Shown: positions 1 through 7,699, counted from the stretch's first letter. The stretch is 16,129 bases of DNA from CAIVAT01 sp964455285 (GCA_964455285.1 CAYVVG010000077.1:1-16129); one strand, 5' to 3'. Translations and numbers: made by a program. Notes: generated by a model not told the origin, from the letters alone.

Positions 1-277
1 GGTCCCCCCACCCCGACCCCGGCCATCCTGTCCGGCAAGGTGATCAGCATCCGGATGCTGGATAACCCGTAGTTTAGGCGCCACCCGGCAAACCATTGCG
101 TTGGACGACACATCCGAAGCAGTTTCTGCATGGTATTTCCAGTTTTACCGGAAACATGGGTTCCCGTTCACCGGCACCCATGACAGGACCATGGAAATCA
201 ATTCGTGCAACAGCACGCTGAATGTAAATGACAAAGCCGGCGGTTTCACGGTCCTGTCCCTCCGGGAGAAGCCTTGA
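1..277 (+). pseudogene. 3' end of an unrecognised coding sequence with broken frame
   Basis: A coding-like frame runs from 44 to a TGA at 275-277. From about position 92 codon use resembles the neighbouring genes, and the peptide is soluble-looking (it contains AWYFQFYRKHGFPFTGTH and ends LSLREKP). This frame has a stop at 41-43 and no ATG before 191, so it cannot begin where it opens. A second frame is open from the left edge to a TAG at 70-72 and carries KVISIRML. The simplest reading is one gene entering from the left whose frame shifts between 44 and 72, through mutation or a sequence error. Non-coding sequence before position 90 is an alternative. I do not recognise the family. No terminator follows it. 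Confidence 0.3.
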
Positions 278-591
278 TCACTTTTATGTTTAACCATCTA
301 TTAATCATTGTATTGTTAATTGTCCCGGCTCCCGCGACCGATCTTTCTTCACAATTATTTCATAAAAACGATAATTGAGTACCTAATTAATCTAATTCTA
401 AATTATCTTTGTCAGGAATTATTCTTAATATTCCCCTGACCTGTTGCTTATCCGGTCTTTCGGATCGCAGCCGGGAAGGGTAGTCCGGATGATCCGGGGA
501 AGCAGATGGCAGGATAGATATGTTACAGGATGATATTTTCCCGGTAAAATCCCTGTCAATTCAATAAGTTCATAACTAACAGTAAAAAAAA
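278..591. other. AT-rich intergenic region and 5' leader of the adhesin gene
   Basis: This 314-base stretch has no convincing coding frame. The first half (about 280-420) is AT-rich and contains the candidate promoter at 404-411. The second half would be a transcribed leader of about 175 nt. It contains a small perfect inverted repeat, CCGGAT (485-490) and ATCCGG (492-497), around a single G, and ends in an A-rich run just before the ATG at 592. I compared it by eye with the c-di-GMP-I and cobalamin riboswitch cores and found no match. Confidence 0.5.
404..411 (+). promoter_or_regulatory. candidate -7 promoter element TATCTTTG
   Basis: TATCTTTG matches the Bacteroidota primary sigma -7 consensus TAnnTTTG at every defined position and lies in the AT-rich gap before the adhesin gene. 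No good TTTG element sits at the expected -33 distance; the nearest TTG (375-377) is too far away. Transcription would start near 417, giving a leader of roughly 175 nt. Confidence 0.4.
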
Positions 592-3500
592 ATGGAACAG
601 AATCATACCTTCATTAACTGGATCAGGTCCGCCTGGAAATCATTTTCCGGCCGACAAATGGTGCTGAAAGCCGTACTGGCTGTCACCGTGATCATGCTTT
701 TCCTGGCCATACCGGCTGAAGCCACACATTTCCGTTACGGCAACATCAGCTGGAGCCGTGTCAACGATGCGTCGCGAACGGTCACATTCACCGTGACGTC
801 TGCCTGGCGGCGCAGCTTTTACTCGCCGACACCCGTCGTCGGCTCCGTCTATAGTGTCGCCAACTTCTTTTATGGCGATGGCAGTTCACAGACCCTCAGC
901 ATCACCGTCACCTCCGTAAACATCCCCGAAGACTGGTTCGTCGGTGTGGCGACCCTTGTGCATACTTACCCGGGAGCAACTCCCAATTTCACGGCCTATT
1001 TCGAGGGATGTTGCCGGGTGTCCACTCTTCAGAACAACGGTGACCTCGGGTTCCGGTCGCAAACCAGCGTAAGTCTTACTCCGGGCAACCTGGGAAGCCC
1101 GGTGTCGACCATGCCCGCGATCATCAACCTGCCGGTCAACCAGGCCGCCGCTGCATTTAATGTGCCAGCCTATGACCCCGACGGACATGCGCTGACCTAT
1201 GCGCTGGCGCCGGGCTCGGTTGTGACCCAGTCGGGTTCATCGCCTGTGTGCGCCAACCCGGCCGGACTGTCCATTAACCCCACCACCGGACAGGCCTCTT
1301 TCAACACGGTTGGAAAAACAATCAACCAGATGTGGAATGCCTTCTTTTCCATCACCGATGCCAACGGTTCGGTCACCTATGTCGATTTCATTATGAGAAT
1401 GGTGGCGGCCAACACCCCGCCGATCTTCGATTACTCGGTAACCCCGCCGAACAATTATTTGTACAGCATCAACCCCGGACAAAACCTCAGTTTTGATGTC
1501 AAGGCTTCATGCCCCGACGCCGGAAGTACTGTCACGTTGACCGCCGTGGGTCTGCCTACCACCAACTACTCGTTCACCCCGTCATTGCCGGTAACGGCCA
1601 ACCCGGTCGCTTCCACCTTCAGTTTTACGCCGGGAATCGCTCAGCTGGGCGCCTATGTTATGACCTTTACCGCTACCCGGAACGGAGGAGCGCAAACCAG
1701 CACCTCGGTGATCGTCAACGTGAACACCAACCCGGTATTCGTGGCTCCCACACCGGGTGAAGGGATCACTTACATGATCCCGGCAGGACTCCTTCACCAG
1801 GACATCATCGCAGCAGTCAATCCCGATCCTGCCGTCAACACCCGGATCAGCAGTGCATCCTTTCCGGCAGGGGCTTCGGTCTCCCCGTCTTTACCCACTT
1901 CTTTCGGCGCAACAGCCACCACCACCCTGTCGTGGACACCGTCGGCTGCCGATTTCGGCCCGCATCCGGTGACTTTCACTGCTGTGGATGCCAACGGCCG
2001 GACCTCCGACCGGTCCTATATCCTGTGGCCCAACAGTCTTCCGGCCTTCACCTCGGCCCCGGCAGCCGACGGAGAGGAATGCAAGCCATTCAGCTTTCTG
2101 GTGACGGCGGAAGATCCTGACTTTGCCTTCGGTGATGAGCTCGAGATCGGTGCTCATTCGCCCTTGCCTTCGTGGCTCACGCTGACGGATAACGGAGATG
2201 GAACCGCCACCCTTGCCGGTACGCCTTCCCATGGGGATGCGGGTACTTATGCAATCGATTTCATCGCCGAAGACCTGTGGCATCATGCACATTCCGATGT
2301 GATCCAGGGCTTTGTGCTGGTCATTGCCGCCGATAACACGCCGCCGGCGCCCGATAATGCCATCCTGCCGGTCATCACCGGAGAATGTTTCGCGACGGTT
2401 GCCGCTCCCACTGCGACAGATCTATGCGCGGGCAGCATCACCGGGAGCACCAGCGATCCGACCACCTTTTCGGCTCAGGGCACCTATGTCGTCACGTGGA
2501 GGTATGATGATGGCAACGGAAACAGTTCATCCCAGCAGCAAACCGTGGTGATCGACGACATCACGGCCCCCGTGCCCGACCTGCCCGACCTGCCGACCGT
2601 CACCGCCGATTGTTCCGCTTCGCTTATAGCACCGACCGCGACGGATCTTTGCGCCGGGATCATCACCGGAACCTCCGGCGATCCCATCGTTTTCTCAGCC
2701 CAGGGAACCTATTCCGTTACCTGGAATTACGATGACGGGAACGGGAATGTCAGCAGCCAGGTTCAGACGGTGATCATCCGGGATATGACCCCCCCCGTGG
2801 CTCAATGCAAGAATTATATCCTGAACCTGAGCGGCGGGTCTGGTACCCTCCAGGCGTCGGATGTCGATGACGGCAGTTTTGACAACTGTGGCATCGCCTC
2901 GATGAGTGTCAGCCCGAATACCTTTTCCTGCACCGATGCAGGCGACCATGCAGTCGAACTGTCGGTGACGGATGGCGCCGGCATGACCTCCGTCTGCACG
3001 GCCACGGTAACGGTTCAGTACGTGCCTTCTTGCAGCATCACGGCGATTGCGGGCGCAGGCGCCTTTACCGGCGGACCCCCGACCACGATCTACCTTGGAT
3101 ACGGTCCTCAAACCGTTACCCTGTCAGCAACGGCTTCGGGCGGCAGCGACTTCTCCTGGTTGTGGACCGGGCTGTCGCCGGAGTCCACGGCCCTTCTGAG
3201 TTGTACGACCTGCCCGGCCCCTGTCTTTACTCCGACTTCGGAGGGCAGGTATGAATACACACTCACAGTGACCAACAGCAACGGATGCAGCTCAACCTGC
3301 GCAATCACGATCTGTGTCCTGGATGTGAGAGTTCCGGGTTCGGGCGGGAAAAAGGTGTACCTCTGCCATGTCCCCCCCGGCAATCCCGGCAATCCGCAAA
3401 CCCTTTCAATCAGCGTCAACGCGGTGCCGGGCCATATTCCCGGACACGCCGGCGATCGTCTCGGAACCTGTAGCAAGTCATGCGAAAGCCTGGGACTGAA

Positions 3501-3789
3501 GGCGGATGCCGGGCAGGGAGAACTGATCGTTTCCCCGTCGGCCGCCCTCGAGACGATCGTCTACCCGAATCCGTTTGCGACCGAGTTTTCGGTGACCATC
3601 GAATCGGATTCGGATGAGCCGGTTGCCCTTCGCATACTGGACCTTGCAGGGAAGCTTGTCGGTGAGGTAACGGATGCCGTGCCACACACCACGGTGAAAC
3701 TCGGAAGCAACCTGAACGACGGGTTCTACGTGCTCCGGGTACAACAGGGTGCTGAAGTGCAGAATATCAAGATCATCAAACGCAGGTAA
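592..3789 (+). CDS. T9SS-exported multidomain adhesin with HYR/Ig-like repeats
   Basis: Predicted large secreted protein of 1065 aa, exported by Sec and then T9SS. A hydrophobic signal segment (about residues 23-41) ends in a likely AEA cleavage site before THFRYGNISW. Beta-sandwich modules follow: an N-terminal domain with a cysteine pair (140-141), cadherin/putative-Ig-like units (about 175-580), two HYR-like repeats (about 582-655 and 656-732, each with LCAG, FSAQGTY and YDDGNGN), a third related Ig-like unit with paired cysteines (732-809), and a PKD-like unit (813-911). A Cys/His module follows (KVYLCHVPPGNPGNP, 921-964), then a type A sorting domain (about 985-1065: YPNPF, ILDLAGK, LNDGFYVLRVQQG, IIKRR). 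The start at 592 gives a long n-region; ATG 658 would give a more ordinary signal peptide, and neither has a Shine-Dalgarno. It is likely monocistronic, ending in the terminator at 3804-3839. Adhesion or matrix function is inferred from the folds; no catalytic domain is visible. Confidence 0.9.
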   Translation: MEQNHTFINWIRSAWKSFSGRQMVLKAVLAVTVIMLFLAIPAEATHFRYGNISWSRVNDASRTVTFTVTSAWRRSFYSPTPVVGSVYSVANFFYGDGSSQTLSITVTSVNIPEDWFVGVATLVHTYPGATPNFTAYFEGCCRVSTLQNNGDLGFRSQTSVSLTPGNLGSPVSTMPAIINLPVNQAAAAFNVPAYDPDGHALTYALAPGSVVTQSGSSPVCANPAGLSINPTTGQASFNTVGKTINQMWNAFFSITDANGSVTYVDFIMRMVAANTPPIFDYSVTPPNNYLYSINPGQNLSFDVKASCPDAGSTVTLTAVGLPTTNYSFTPSLPVTANPVASTFSFTPGIAQLGAYVMTFTATRNGGAQTSTSVIVNVNTNPVFVAPTPGEGITYMIPAGLLHQDIIAAVNPDPAVNTRISSASFPAGASVSPSLPTSFGATATTTLSWTPSAADFGPHPVTFTAVDANGRTSDRSYILWPNSLPAFTSAPAADGEECKPFSFLVTAEDPDFAFGDELEIGAHSPLPSWLTLTDNGDGTATLAGTPSHGDAGTYAIDFIAEDLWHHAHSDVIQGFVLVIAADNTPPAPDNAILPVITGECFATVAAPTATDLCAGSITGSTSDPTTFSAQGTYVVTWRYDDGNGNSSSQQQTVVIDDITAPVPDLPDLPTVTADCSASLIAPTATDLCAGIITGTSGDPIVFSAQGTYSVTWNYDDGNGNVSSQVQTVIIRDMTPPVAQCKNYILNLSGGSGTLQASDVDDGSFDNCGIASMSVSPNTFSCTDAGDHAVELSVTDGAGMTSVCTATVTVQYVPSCSITAIAGAGAFTGGPPTTIYLGYGPQTVTLSATASGGSDFSWLWTGLSPESTALLSCTTCPAPVFTPTSEGRYEYTLTVTNSNGCSSTCAITICVLDVRVPGSGGKKVYLCHVPPGNPGNPQTLSISVNAVPGHIPGHAGDRLGTCSKSCESLGLKADAGQGELIVSPSAALETIVYPNPFATEFSVTIESDSDEPVALRILDLAGKLVGEVTDAVPHTTVKLGSNLNDGFYVLRVQQGAEVQNIKIIKRR

Positions 3790-3803
3790 CTCTTGTTTCC
3801 CTG

Positions 3804-3839
3804 AAAGAAAAAGCCGCCCGGACAGGTGGCTTTTTCTTT
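3804..3839. terminator. bidirectional rho-independent terminator
   Basis: The arms AAAGAAAAAGCCGCC (3804-3818) and GGTGGCTTTTTCTTT (3825-3839) form a 15-bp stem with one G-U wobble and a 6-nt loop. The 3' arm ends T-rich on the plus strand and, because the 5' arm is A-rich, also on the minus strand. It lies between the convergent stops at 3789 and 3868, so it probably ends both transcripts. Confidence 0.85.
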
Positions 3840-3867
3840 AATCCGATTGAGTGCCTGAAGGATGGGT

Positions 3868-4497
3868 TCATTTCTTCGTCATGATGATATCCGACTGATC
3901 CGGCACGTAATCTGCCCGCTGGAGGTTGCCCCCGGTCTCGACCTCTACATCACCATAGAACTTGAAGGTGGTAAGGGCCGTGGAGGAAGAGGTGGGATAG
4001 GGACCCCAGTCAAGATCAATCGTGTGGAACGGATCGGTCTGGACCGTGTCGGCCACGCGCAGGGAGACGTTCAGCATGCTCTGCTTGGCGGCAGTCACGG
4101 TGAGGCACTCATAGATGATGGTATAGTAATCAGGCGTCGGGAAGTTGGCCGAGAAGAACTTCATGCTCCATTCCCCGGCGCCCCCCACGTCCCAGGTGAG
4201 GGTGCCGTCGTATGACCAGACTTTCCTGGGATTCCCCTGGATACTGTCGCTGATCTTCAATACGGCGTTGTCAAATACGATCCGGATTTTCGTGTTGGCA
4301 AAAGGACTGACCGACGATGGGGTCGTCCCCTCCCAGGTGCCGATCAGCCAGTTCTCTCCCCAGCAGGTGCCGCCTGTATTGTTGTTATTGTTGTTATTGT
4401 TGTTGTCGCTGTCTTTTTTGCAACCAAATGTTGCGAGCATAAGGATGACGGCCAGCAGGGCGGTCAATGACAGAAAATGGACTCGTTTTGTTTTCAT
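3868..4497 (-). CDS. lipoprotein with poly-Asn linker and lipocalin-like G-x-W motif
   Basis: This 209-aa protein starts with a lipoprotein signal peptide. A lysine-rich n-region and hydrophobic core are followed by the lipobox LATFGC, so Cys26 should be lipidated. The next residues are charged (KKDSD), which in Bacteroidota often accompanies surface display, although the exact export signal differs between lineages. Residues 32-40 are nine consecutive asparagines, then TGGTCWGENW. The remaining ~160 residues look all-beta. A G-x-W pattern (IGTWEG, 52-57) near the start of this domain recalls lipocalin-like folds, which is only a suggestion. Cys45 and Cys131 could form a disulfide. It begins 28 bp after the stop of the upstream T9SS-exported gene on the same strand, so the two are probably co-transcribed and end at the shared terminator. 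Substrate and partner are unknown. Confidence 0.85.
   Translation of the reverse strand: MKTKRVHFLSLTALLAVILMLATFGCKKDSDNNNNNNNNNTGGTCWGENWLIGTWEGTTPSSVSPFANTKIRIVFDNAVLKISDSIQGNPRKVWSYDGTLTWDVGGAGEWSMKFFSANFPTPDYYTIIYECLTVTAAKQSMLNVSLRVADTVQTDPFHTIDLDWGPYPTSSSTALTTFKFYGDVEVETGGNLQRADYVPDQSDIIMTKK
4378..4404. repeat. 9-bp microsatellite (ATTGTTGTT)x3 encoding Asn9
   Basis: Three perfect copies of the 9-bp unit ATTGTTGTT (AACAACAAT on the coding strand) sit inside the lipoprotein gene and encode the nine-Asn spacer just after the lipidated N-terminus. Gain or loss of a unit keeps the frame and changes the tether length by three residues. Confidence 0.9.
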
Positions 4498-4525
4498 GTT
4501 GTTGGAATTTCAGGAATGGGTTGGT

Positions 4526-5359
4526 TTATGGATGGTGGATGATGATTTTCTGAGAACCCGCAGCCTGTCCGGAACGGGTCTCCCTGAGCAGGTAGATGCC
4601 ATCGGGGAGTCCTCCGGTATCGATGAAGGCAGTTCCGCCGTCGGGCACGGGCCCGGTAAGGCGAACGACCCTGCCCCGGGAATCCACCAGGAGAAAGTCG
4701 GCCGTGCCACCGGCAGATGCCCGCTGGATGCTGATCCTGCCGGAAGCGGGGTTGGGACCGGCAACAAAAGAAAGGCGCACGGGGTCGGCAGTGCCCGATG
4801 GTTGGTCAGAGAATTCCAGCTTGTCGACCCGGTACCAGGAGCCCAGGTTGCCTCCGAACCCCTGCCCGATCTGCATGGCGATAAAAGCTGCGTCGGGTGT
4901 GTCGGAGGTTATATAATTGATCCCGACGCTGAAGGCGGTCCATCCGGCATGGTTCTGGAGGGTCCGGAAAAAGGCATACCCGATCATGGTTCCCTGGTGC
5001 CACAGGGAGACATCGACCTTCAGGGTGTCGGAACCCACCACGTTCCCCTTGATATAGCCTTGCAGCGACTGGTATCGCTGGCTTACCGGAAAATTGCCAA
5101 GGGTGAACATGAACCCGCTGGAAGTCATGCCCATCACCGTGTCAAATACTACCAGCATTTCGACCGAGTATGCGCCGTCATAGCTGTCGTCGCTGCGGAT
5201 CACGTTCACGGCGCCTTCGAGGCTGCTGATCTGCCATCCATCGGCTTCCAGGATCCCGCTGTTGTTGGTCCAGTTTTCAAAACTTTCATTGGGGATCTGG
5301 GCCATCAGACAGGCCGGAAAAAAGAACAGAAAAAGGAGGTGTTGAATGCGTGTTTTCAT
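4526..5359 (-). CDS. T9SS-exported protein, jelly-roll/carbohydrate-binding-like
   Basis: Predicted secreted protein of 277 aa. The chosen ATG at 5359 gives a clear signal peptide (MKTRIQHLLFLFFFPACLMA before QIPNESFENW); the frame is open further upstream, but that would bury the signal peptide 38 residues in. The mature region (about 21-186) begins IPNESFENW and is beta-rich and aromatic, with a pattern typical of jelly-roll modules such as the PCMD / carbohydrate-binding families of Bacteroidota. No catalytic motif is visible. Residues about 192-277 form a type A T9SS sorting domain (GPNPASG, LLVDSRGR, LPDGIYLLRE, final QKIIIHHP). The start is 10 bp after the stop of the 44-aa gene, and the lipoprotein gene follows 28 bp downstream, suggesting a three-gene operon. 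Glycan binding is inference only. Confidence 0.88.
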   Translation of the reverse strand: MKTRIQHLLFLFFFPACLMAQIPNESFENWTNNSGILEADGWQISSLEGAVNVIRSDDSYDGAYSVEMLVVFDTVMGMTSSGFMFTLGNFPVSQRYQSLQGYIKGNVVGSDTLKVDVSLWHQGTMIGYAFFRTLQNHAGWTAFSVGINYITSDTPDAAFIAMQIGQGFGGNLGSWYRVDKLEFSDQPSGTADPVRLSFVAGPNPASGRISIQRASAGGTADFLLVDSRGRVVRLTGPVPDGGTAFIDTGGLPDGIYLLRETRSGQAAGSQKIIIHHP

Positions 5360-5369
5360 GGTAAAAGTT

Positions 5370-5504
5370 TTATAGGTGCTGTTGTTTATTATCTTTCTGG
5401 AAATTTTTAAGGATCTTCCTGATGGCCTGATTTTGTGTTTCGAGCTTCCGGCGGATTTGTTCGAGATCGTCACTGTCCGGGTCCTTCCGGGCAGGAACTT
5501 TCAT
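5370..5504 (-). CDS. 44-aa basic/charged small protein (hypothetical)
   Basis: A 44-residue frame beginning MKVPARKDPDSDDLEQIRRK and ending KDNKQQHL. It is rich in charged residues and Gln, and from about residue 13 onward looks like a single amphipathic helix. The ATG at 5504 is preferred because a purine-rich run (AGGAAAGGAAAAAAGGGGG on the coding strand), unusual for this window, lies just upstream; the frame is open to an ATG at 5627, but the extra residues look non-coding. It ends 10 bp before the T9SS-exported gene on the same strand, so it may be the first gene of that operon or a translated leader. No signal peptide and no recognised family. It could be a chance frame. Confidence 0.45.
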   Translation of the reverse strand: MKVPARKDPDSDDLEQIRRKLETQNQAIRKILKNFQKDNKQQHL

Positions 5505-5651
5505 GGCACCCCCTTTTTTCCTTTCCTGCTTCACGGTACGAAAATAGACCACCCGGCATCCCTGGTCCAAATCAAAACCGTTTAATAAAGTGGCTGTGCC
5601 CGGTTCAAAAAGTGGCAACGCAGACAAATATTAGTGAATCAGGAAGATAAG

Positions 5652-7463
5652 TCAGAGTTGCAGCAGAAAGGGGATGAGATGCTCGTCGGAGGTAAAGTGC
5701 AGTTTTTTTCTCAGGCGGTACCGGGTCGATTTGATGCCTTCCTCTGATTTCATGGTGATGGCGGCGATCTCTTTGGTGCTCAGGTTGAGTTTCAGCAGGG
5801 CGGCGATCTTTATTTCGGCGGCCGTGAGATCGGGACATTTTTCCAGCAGGCGGTCATAAAATTCGCGATGTATATTGCGGAATATGGTATCGAACTCCCG
5901 CCAGGCATTCTGCTGGGTGTAGTGTTCGATCTCCCTGACCATGCTCCCGATCTTCTCCTCCAGTTCCGCACAGTCGGGATGCGCCTGTGAAAGATGCTGC
6001 AACCGGGTGATGAGGCCGCCGAGGGTTTCGTTTATGCGCAACATCTCCAGGGCTTTGGCGGCCAGTTCCCTTTCACGGGTTTCCACGGTTTCCTGAAGCA
6101 ATTGCCGCTCTTTCTGGGCCAGGGCTTCCTGTTGTTCCCGGATGATGATATCCTGTTCAAAGAGCCTTTTCTGCCGCCGGTGAGCCATGATCTTCTGCCG
6201 GGAGAGAAGGATGGTCAGGAAAAGGGCGACCATCAGGGCGGCAATGGAGAGGCTGAGGAGGAGGATGTTTTTCCTCTGGACCCGGTCGCGGAGTAAAAGC
6301 TGCTCGAGCTTGTCGTTGGCCTCGCGGAGCCGGAAACGGCCCTCCATCTCCTTGATCACACGCTCTTTTTTCTGTTCCGCGAGTGTATCGCTGATCTTTC
6401 GCGCCAGGAGTGTGAACCGGTAAGCTTCTTCATACTGCCGGCCGGAAGCGGCCAGCGAGGCCAGGGTCTCGTAGCACTGACCGGTCATGGCCAGGTTCCC
6501 GGTTTCCTGTGCCAGAGCCAGCGCATGCTGGGCAGTCTCCCAGGCACGCACCCTCTTCCCCGATCGATCCAGTGCAACCGCCAGCTGCAGTTCTACCATG
6601 CAAATACCCACTTTCTCGTCCAGCACGAGGTATCTCTCCCGTGCGGCCTCGAACAACGTGATGGCTTCCGGGTACCGATTCATCCGGATGAAAAGAGATC
6701 CCAGGCTGTATTCCGAGTTGGCGATGGGCCGGGGCTCCCGGAAAAGAAGTCGGATGTTGTACCCCTTCCGGTAAAAATGCAGGGCGGAATCGAAAAGGCC
6801 TTTCGCTTCAAAGGCCGACCCCATGTTGGTGAAGGTGCTGGCGGCCCCGGGCTCTTCGCCCACCCGTTGCTGAATGGCAAGGGCTTCGCGGAAATACTCC
6901 AGGGCATGATCGGGTTCATTCATCCGGTTGATGATCGAGCCCAGGCTCACCAGGCTGGCTGCCTTCAGTTTCTCATCCCCCGCCATCCCGGCAAGCCTGA
7001 TGGCCTCCTGGTATTCTTTCACAGCCAGGTTGAAGTCGCCGTTCACATCCTTCAGGGTGGCCATGGCAAAATGCCATAAAGCAAGATCCGACGCATCACC
7101 CTCTTTCTCCAGCACCTCCCGCGCCCGGGCCAGGTAAGCATCCGCCAGGGCGTACTCGTCCTTGTAATAGTAAGTCCGTCCCTGCCACAGGTAACTCCTG
7201 CCGGCTCCGCGACGAAATCCCAGCTCAGTCGAAAGGGCCGATGCCTGTTGAAAAAAAAGCAGCGCCCGGTCATTTTCCCGGCTGCAGTAATGTTTACCCA
7301 GCTCGAGCAACAGGGCCACTTTGGCGGTATCGTCGGGCATCGAGGCAAGTTGCTGCTCGCGACGCTGCATGGTCGTATCATTCCCTCCGGTTGCCGCTGC
7401 GGCCAGGAAGAGACCTGACAATAGCAACACCAACAGCCGGTTCATGGCTTTCTTCGCAAGCAT
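5652..7463 (-). CDS. membrane-tethered TPR transcriptional regulator, LuxR-type HTH
   Basis: This 603-aa protein has an N-terminal signal sequence (about 7-24), a tetratricopeptide region (about 45-370) predicted to be periplasmic, one transmembrane helix (about 399-420, NILLLSLSIAALMVALFLTI), a cytoplasmic coiled coil (about 425-480) and a C-terminal LuxR-like HTH (about 545-603: LTAAEIKIAALLKLNLSTKEIAAI, then KSTRYRLRKKL). This architecture is common in Bacteroidota and implies a signal sensed outside the inner membrane passed directly to a DNA-binding domain; no kinase, receiver or phosphorylation domain is visible. ATG 7463 is used; ATG 7445 also gives a good signal peptide. The gene is divergent from the 109-aa unknown gene. 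A perfect inverted repeat lies immediately before the start codon, so autoregulation is plausible. Targets are unknown; the nearby secreted-protein genes are obvious candidates by position only. Confidence 0.88.
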   Translation of the reverse strand: MLAKKAMNRLLVLLLSGLFLAAAATGGNDTTMQRREQQLASMPDDTAKVALLLELGKHYCSRENDRALLFFQQASALSTELGFRRGAGRSYLWQGRTYYYKDEYALADAYLARAREVLEKEGDASDLALWHFAMATLKDVNGDFNLAVKEYQEAIRLAGMAGDEKLKAASLVSLGSIINRMNEPDHALEYFREALAIQQRVGEEPGAASTFTNMGSAFEAKGLFDSALHFYRKGYNIRLLFREPRPIANSEYSLGSLFIRMNRYPEAITLFEAARERYLVLDEKVGICMVELQLAVALDRSGKRVRAWETAQHALALAQETGNLAMTGQCYETLASLAASGRQYEEAYRFTLLARKISDTLAEQKKERVIKEMEGRFRLREANDKLEQLLLRDRVQRKNILLLSLSIAALMVALFLTILLSRQKIMAHRRQKRLFEQDIIIREQQEALAQKERQLLQETVETRERELAAKALEMLRINETLGGLITRLQHLSQAHPDCAELEEKIGSMVREIEHYTQQNAWREFDTIFRNIHREFYDRLLEKCPDLTAAEIKIAALLKLNLSTKEIAAITMKSEEGIKSTRYRLRKKLHFTSDEHLIPFLLQL

Positions 7464-7486
7464 TACCAGGAAATCAATACCTGGTA
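7464..7486. promoter_or_regulatory. inverted repeat TACCAGG-N9-CCTGGTA, candidate operator or hairpin
   Basis: Perfect 7-bp arms TACCAGG (7464-7470) and CCTGGTA (7480-7486), 16 bp centre to centre, abut the ATG of the TPR-LuxR gene and lie directly downstream of its candidate -7 box (7487-7494). The arms could bind a dimeric regulator at the transcription start, or fold in the mRNA and occlude the start codon. Confidence 0.45.
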
Positions 7487-7494
7487 CAAAGTTG
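7487..7494 (-). promoter_or_regulatory. candidate -7 element CAACTTTG of the TPR-LuxR gene
   Basis: On the minus strand CAACTTTG matches TAnnTTTG except for the first base. Transcription would start near 7480, inside the inverted repeat and about 17 nt before the ATG at 7463. A TTTC sits at about the -33 position instead of TTTG. Weak call resting mainly on location. Confidence 0.28.
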
Positions 7495-7544
7495 GGAAAA
7501 ATCCTTTACGGAAATGAACTGCATTAAAAAAACATTACCTCGCT

Positions 7545-7568
7545 CCGGTCACTGCCGGTCACAACCGG
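7545..7568. repeat. helically phased direct repeats CCGGTCAC
   Basis: CCGGTCAC occurs at 7545-7552 and again exactly 10 bp later at 7555-7562; a third CCGG begins another 10 bp on, at 7565. The repeats lie about 65-90 bp upstream of the inferred start of the TPR-LuxR transcript, in the divergent spacer with the 109-aa gene. One-turn spacing is typical of activator sites bound on one DNA face. Confidence 0.35.
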
Positions 7569-7691
7569 ATGGCAAATTTCTTCAGATTTCCCCCGCATAC
7601 CGGTTCCGCCGGAAGGAGGGCACCGCCCCGGCCAGGGTGGCAACTCCATGGATAAAGAAGTAGTGAAATCGGATCGCTTCCAACTTTTTTC

Positions 7692-7699
7692 TACTTTTA
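7692..7699 (+). promoter_or_regulatory. weak candidate -7 element TACTTTTA
   Basis: TACTTTTA differs from TAnnTTTG at the last base only and ends 40 nt before the ATG at 7740. No -33 motif is visible. The same octamer appears at a nearly identical distance (39 nt) before the TPR gene at 10784. Confidence 0.22.

Noticed and set aside
485..497. Palindrome CCGGAT-G-ATCCGG as part of a known riboswitch
   Set aside because: The surrounding leader does not match by eye the c-di-GMP-I, cobalamin or THF riboswitch cores I compared.
4145..5410. A 421-codon open frame on the plus strand
   Set aside because: It spans two minus-strand genes with clear signal peptides and a sorting domain. Its translation contains a poly-Leu run that is simply the reverse of the Asn repeat.
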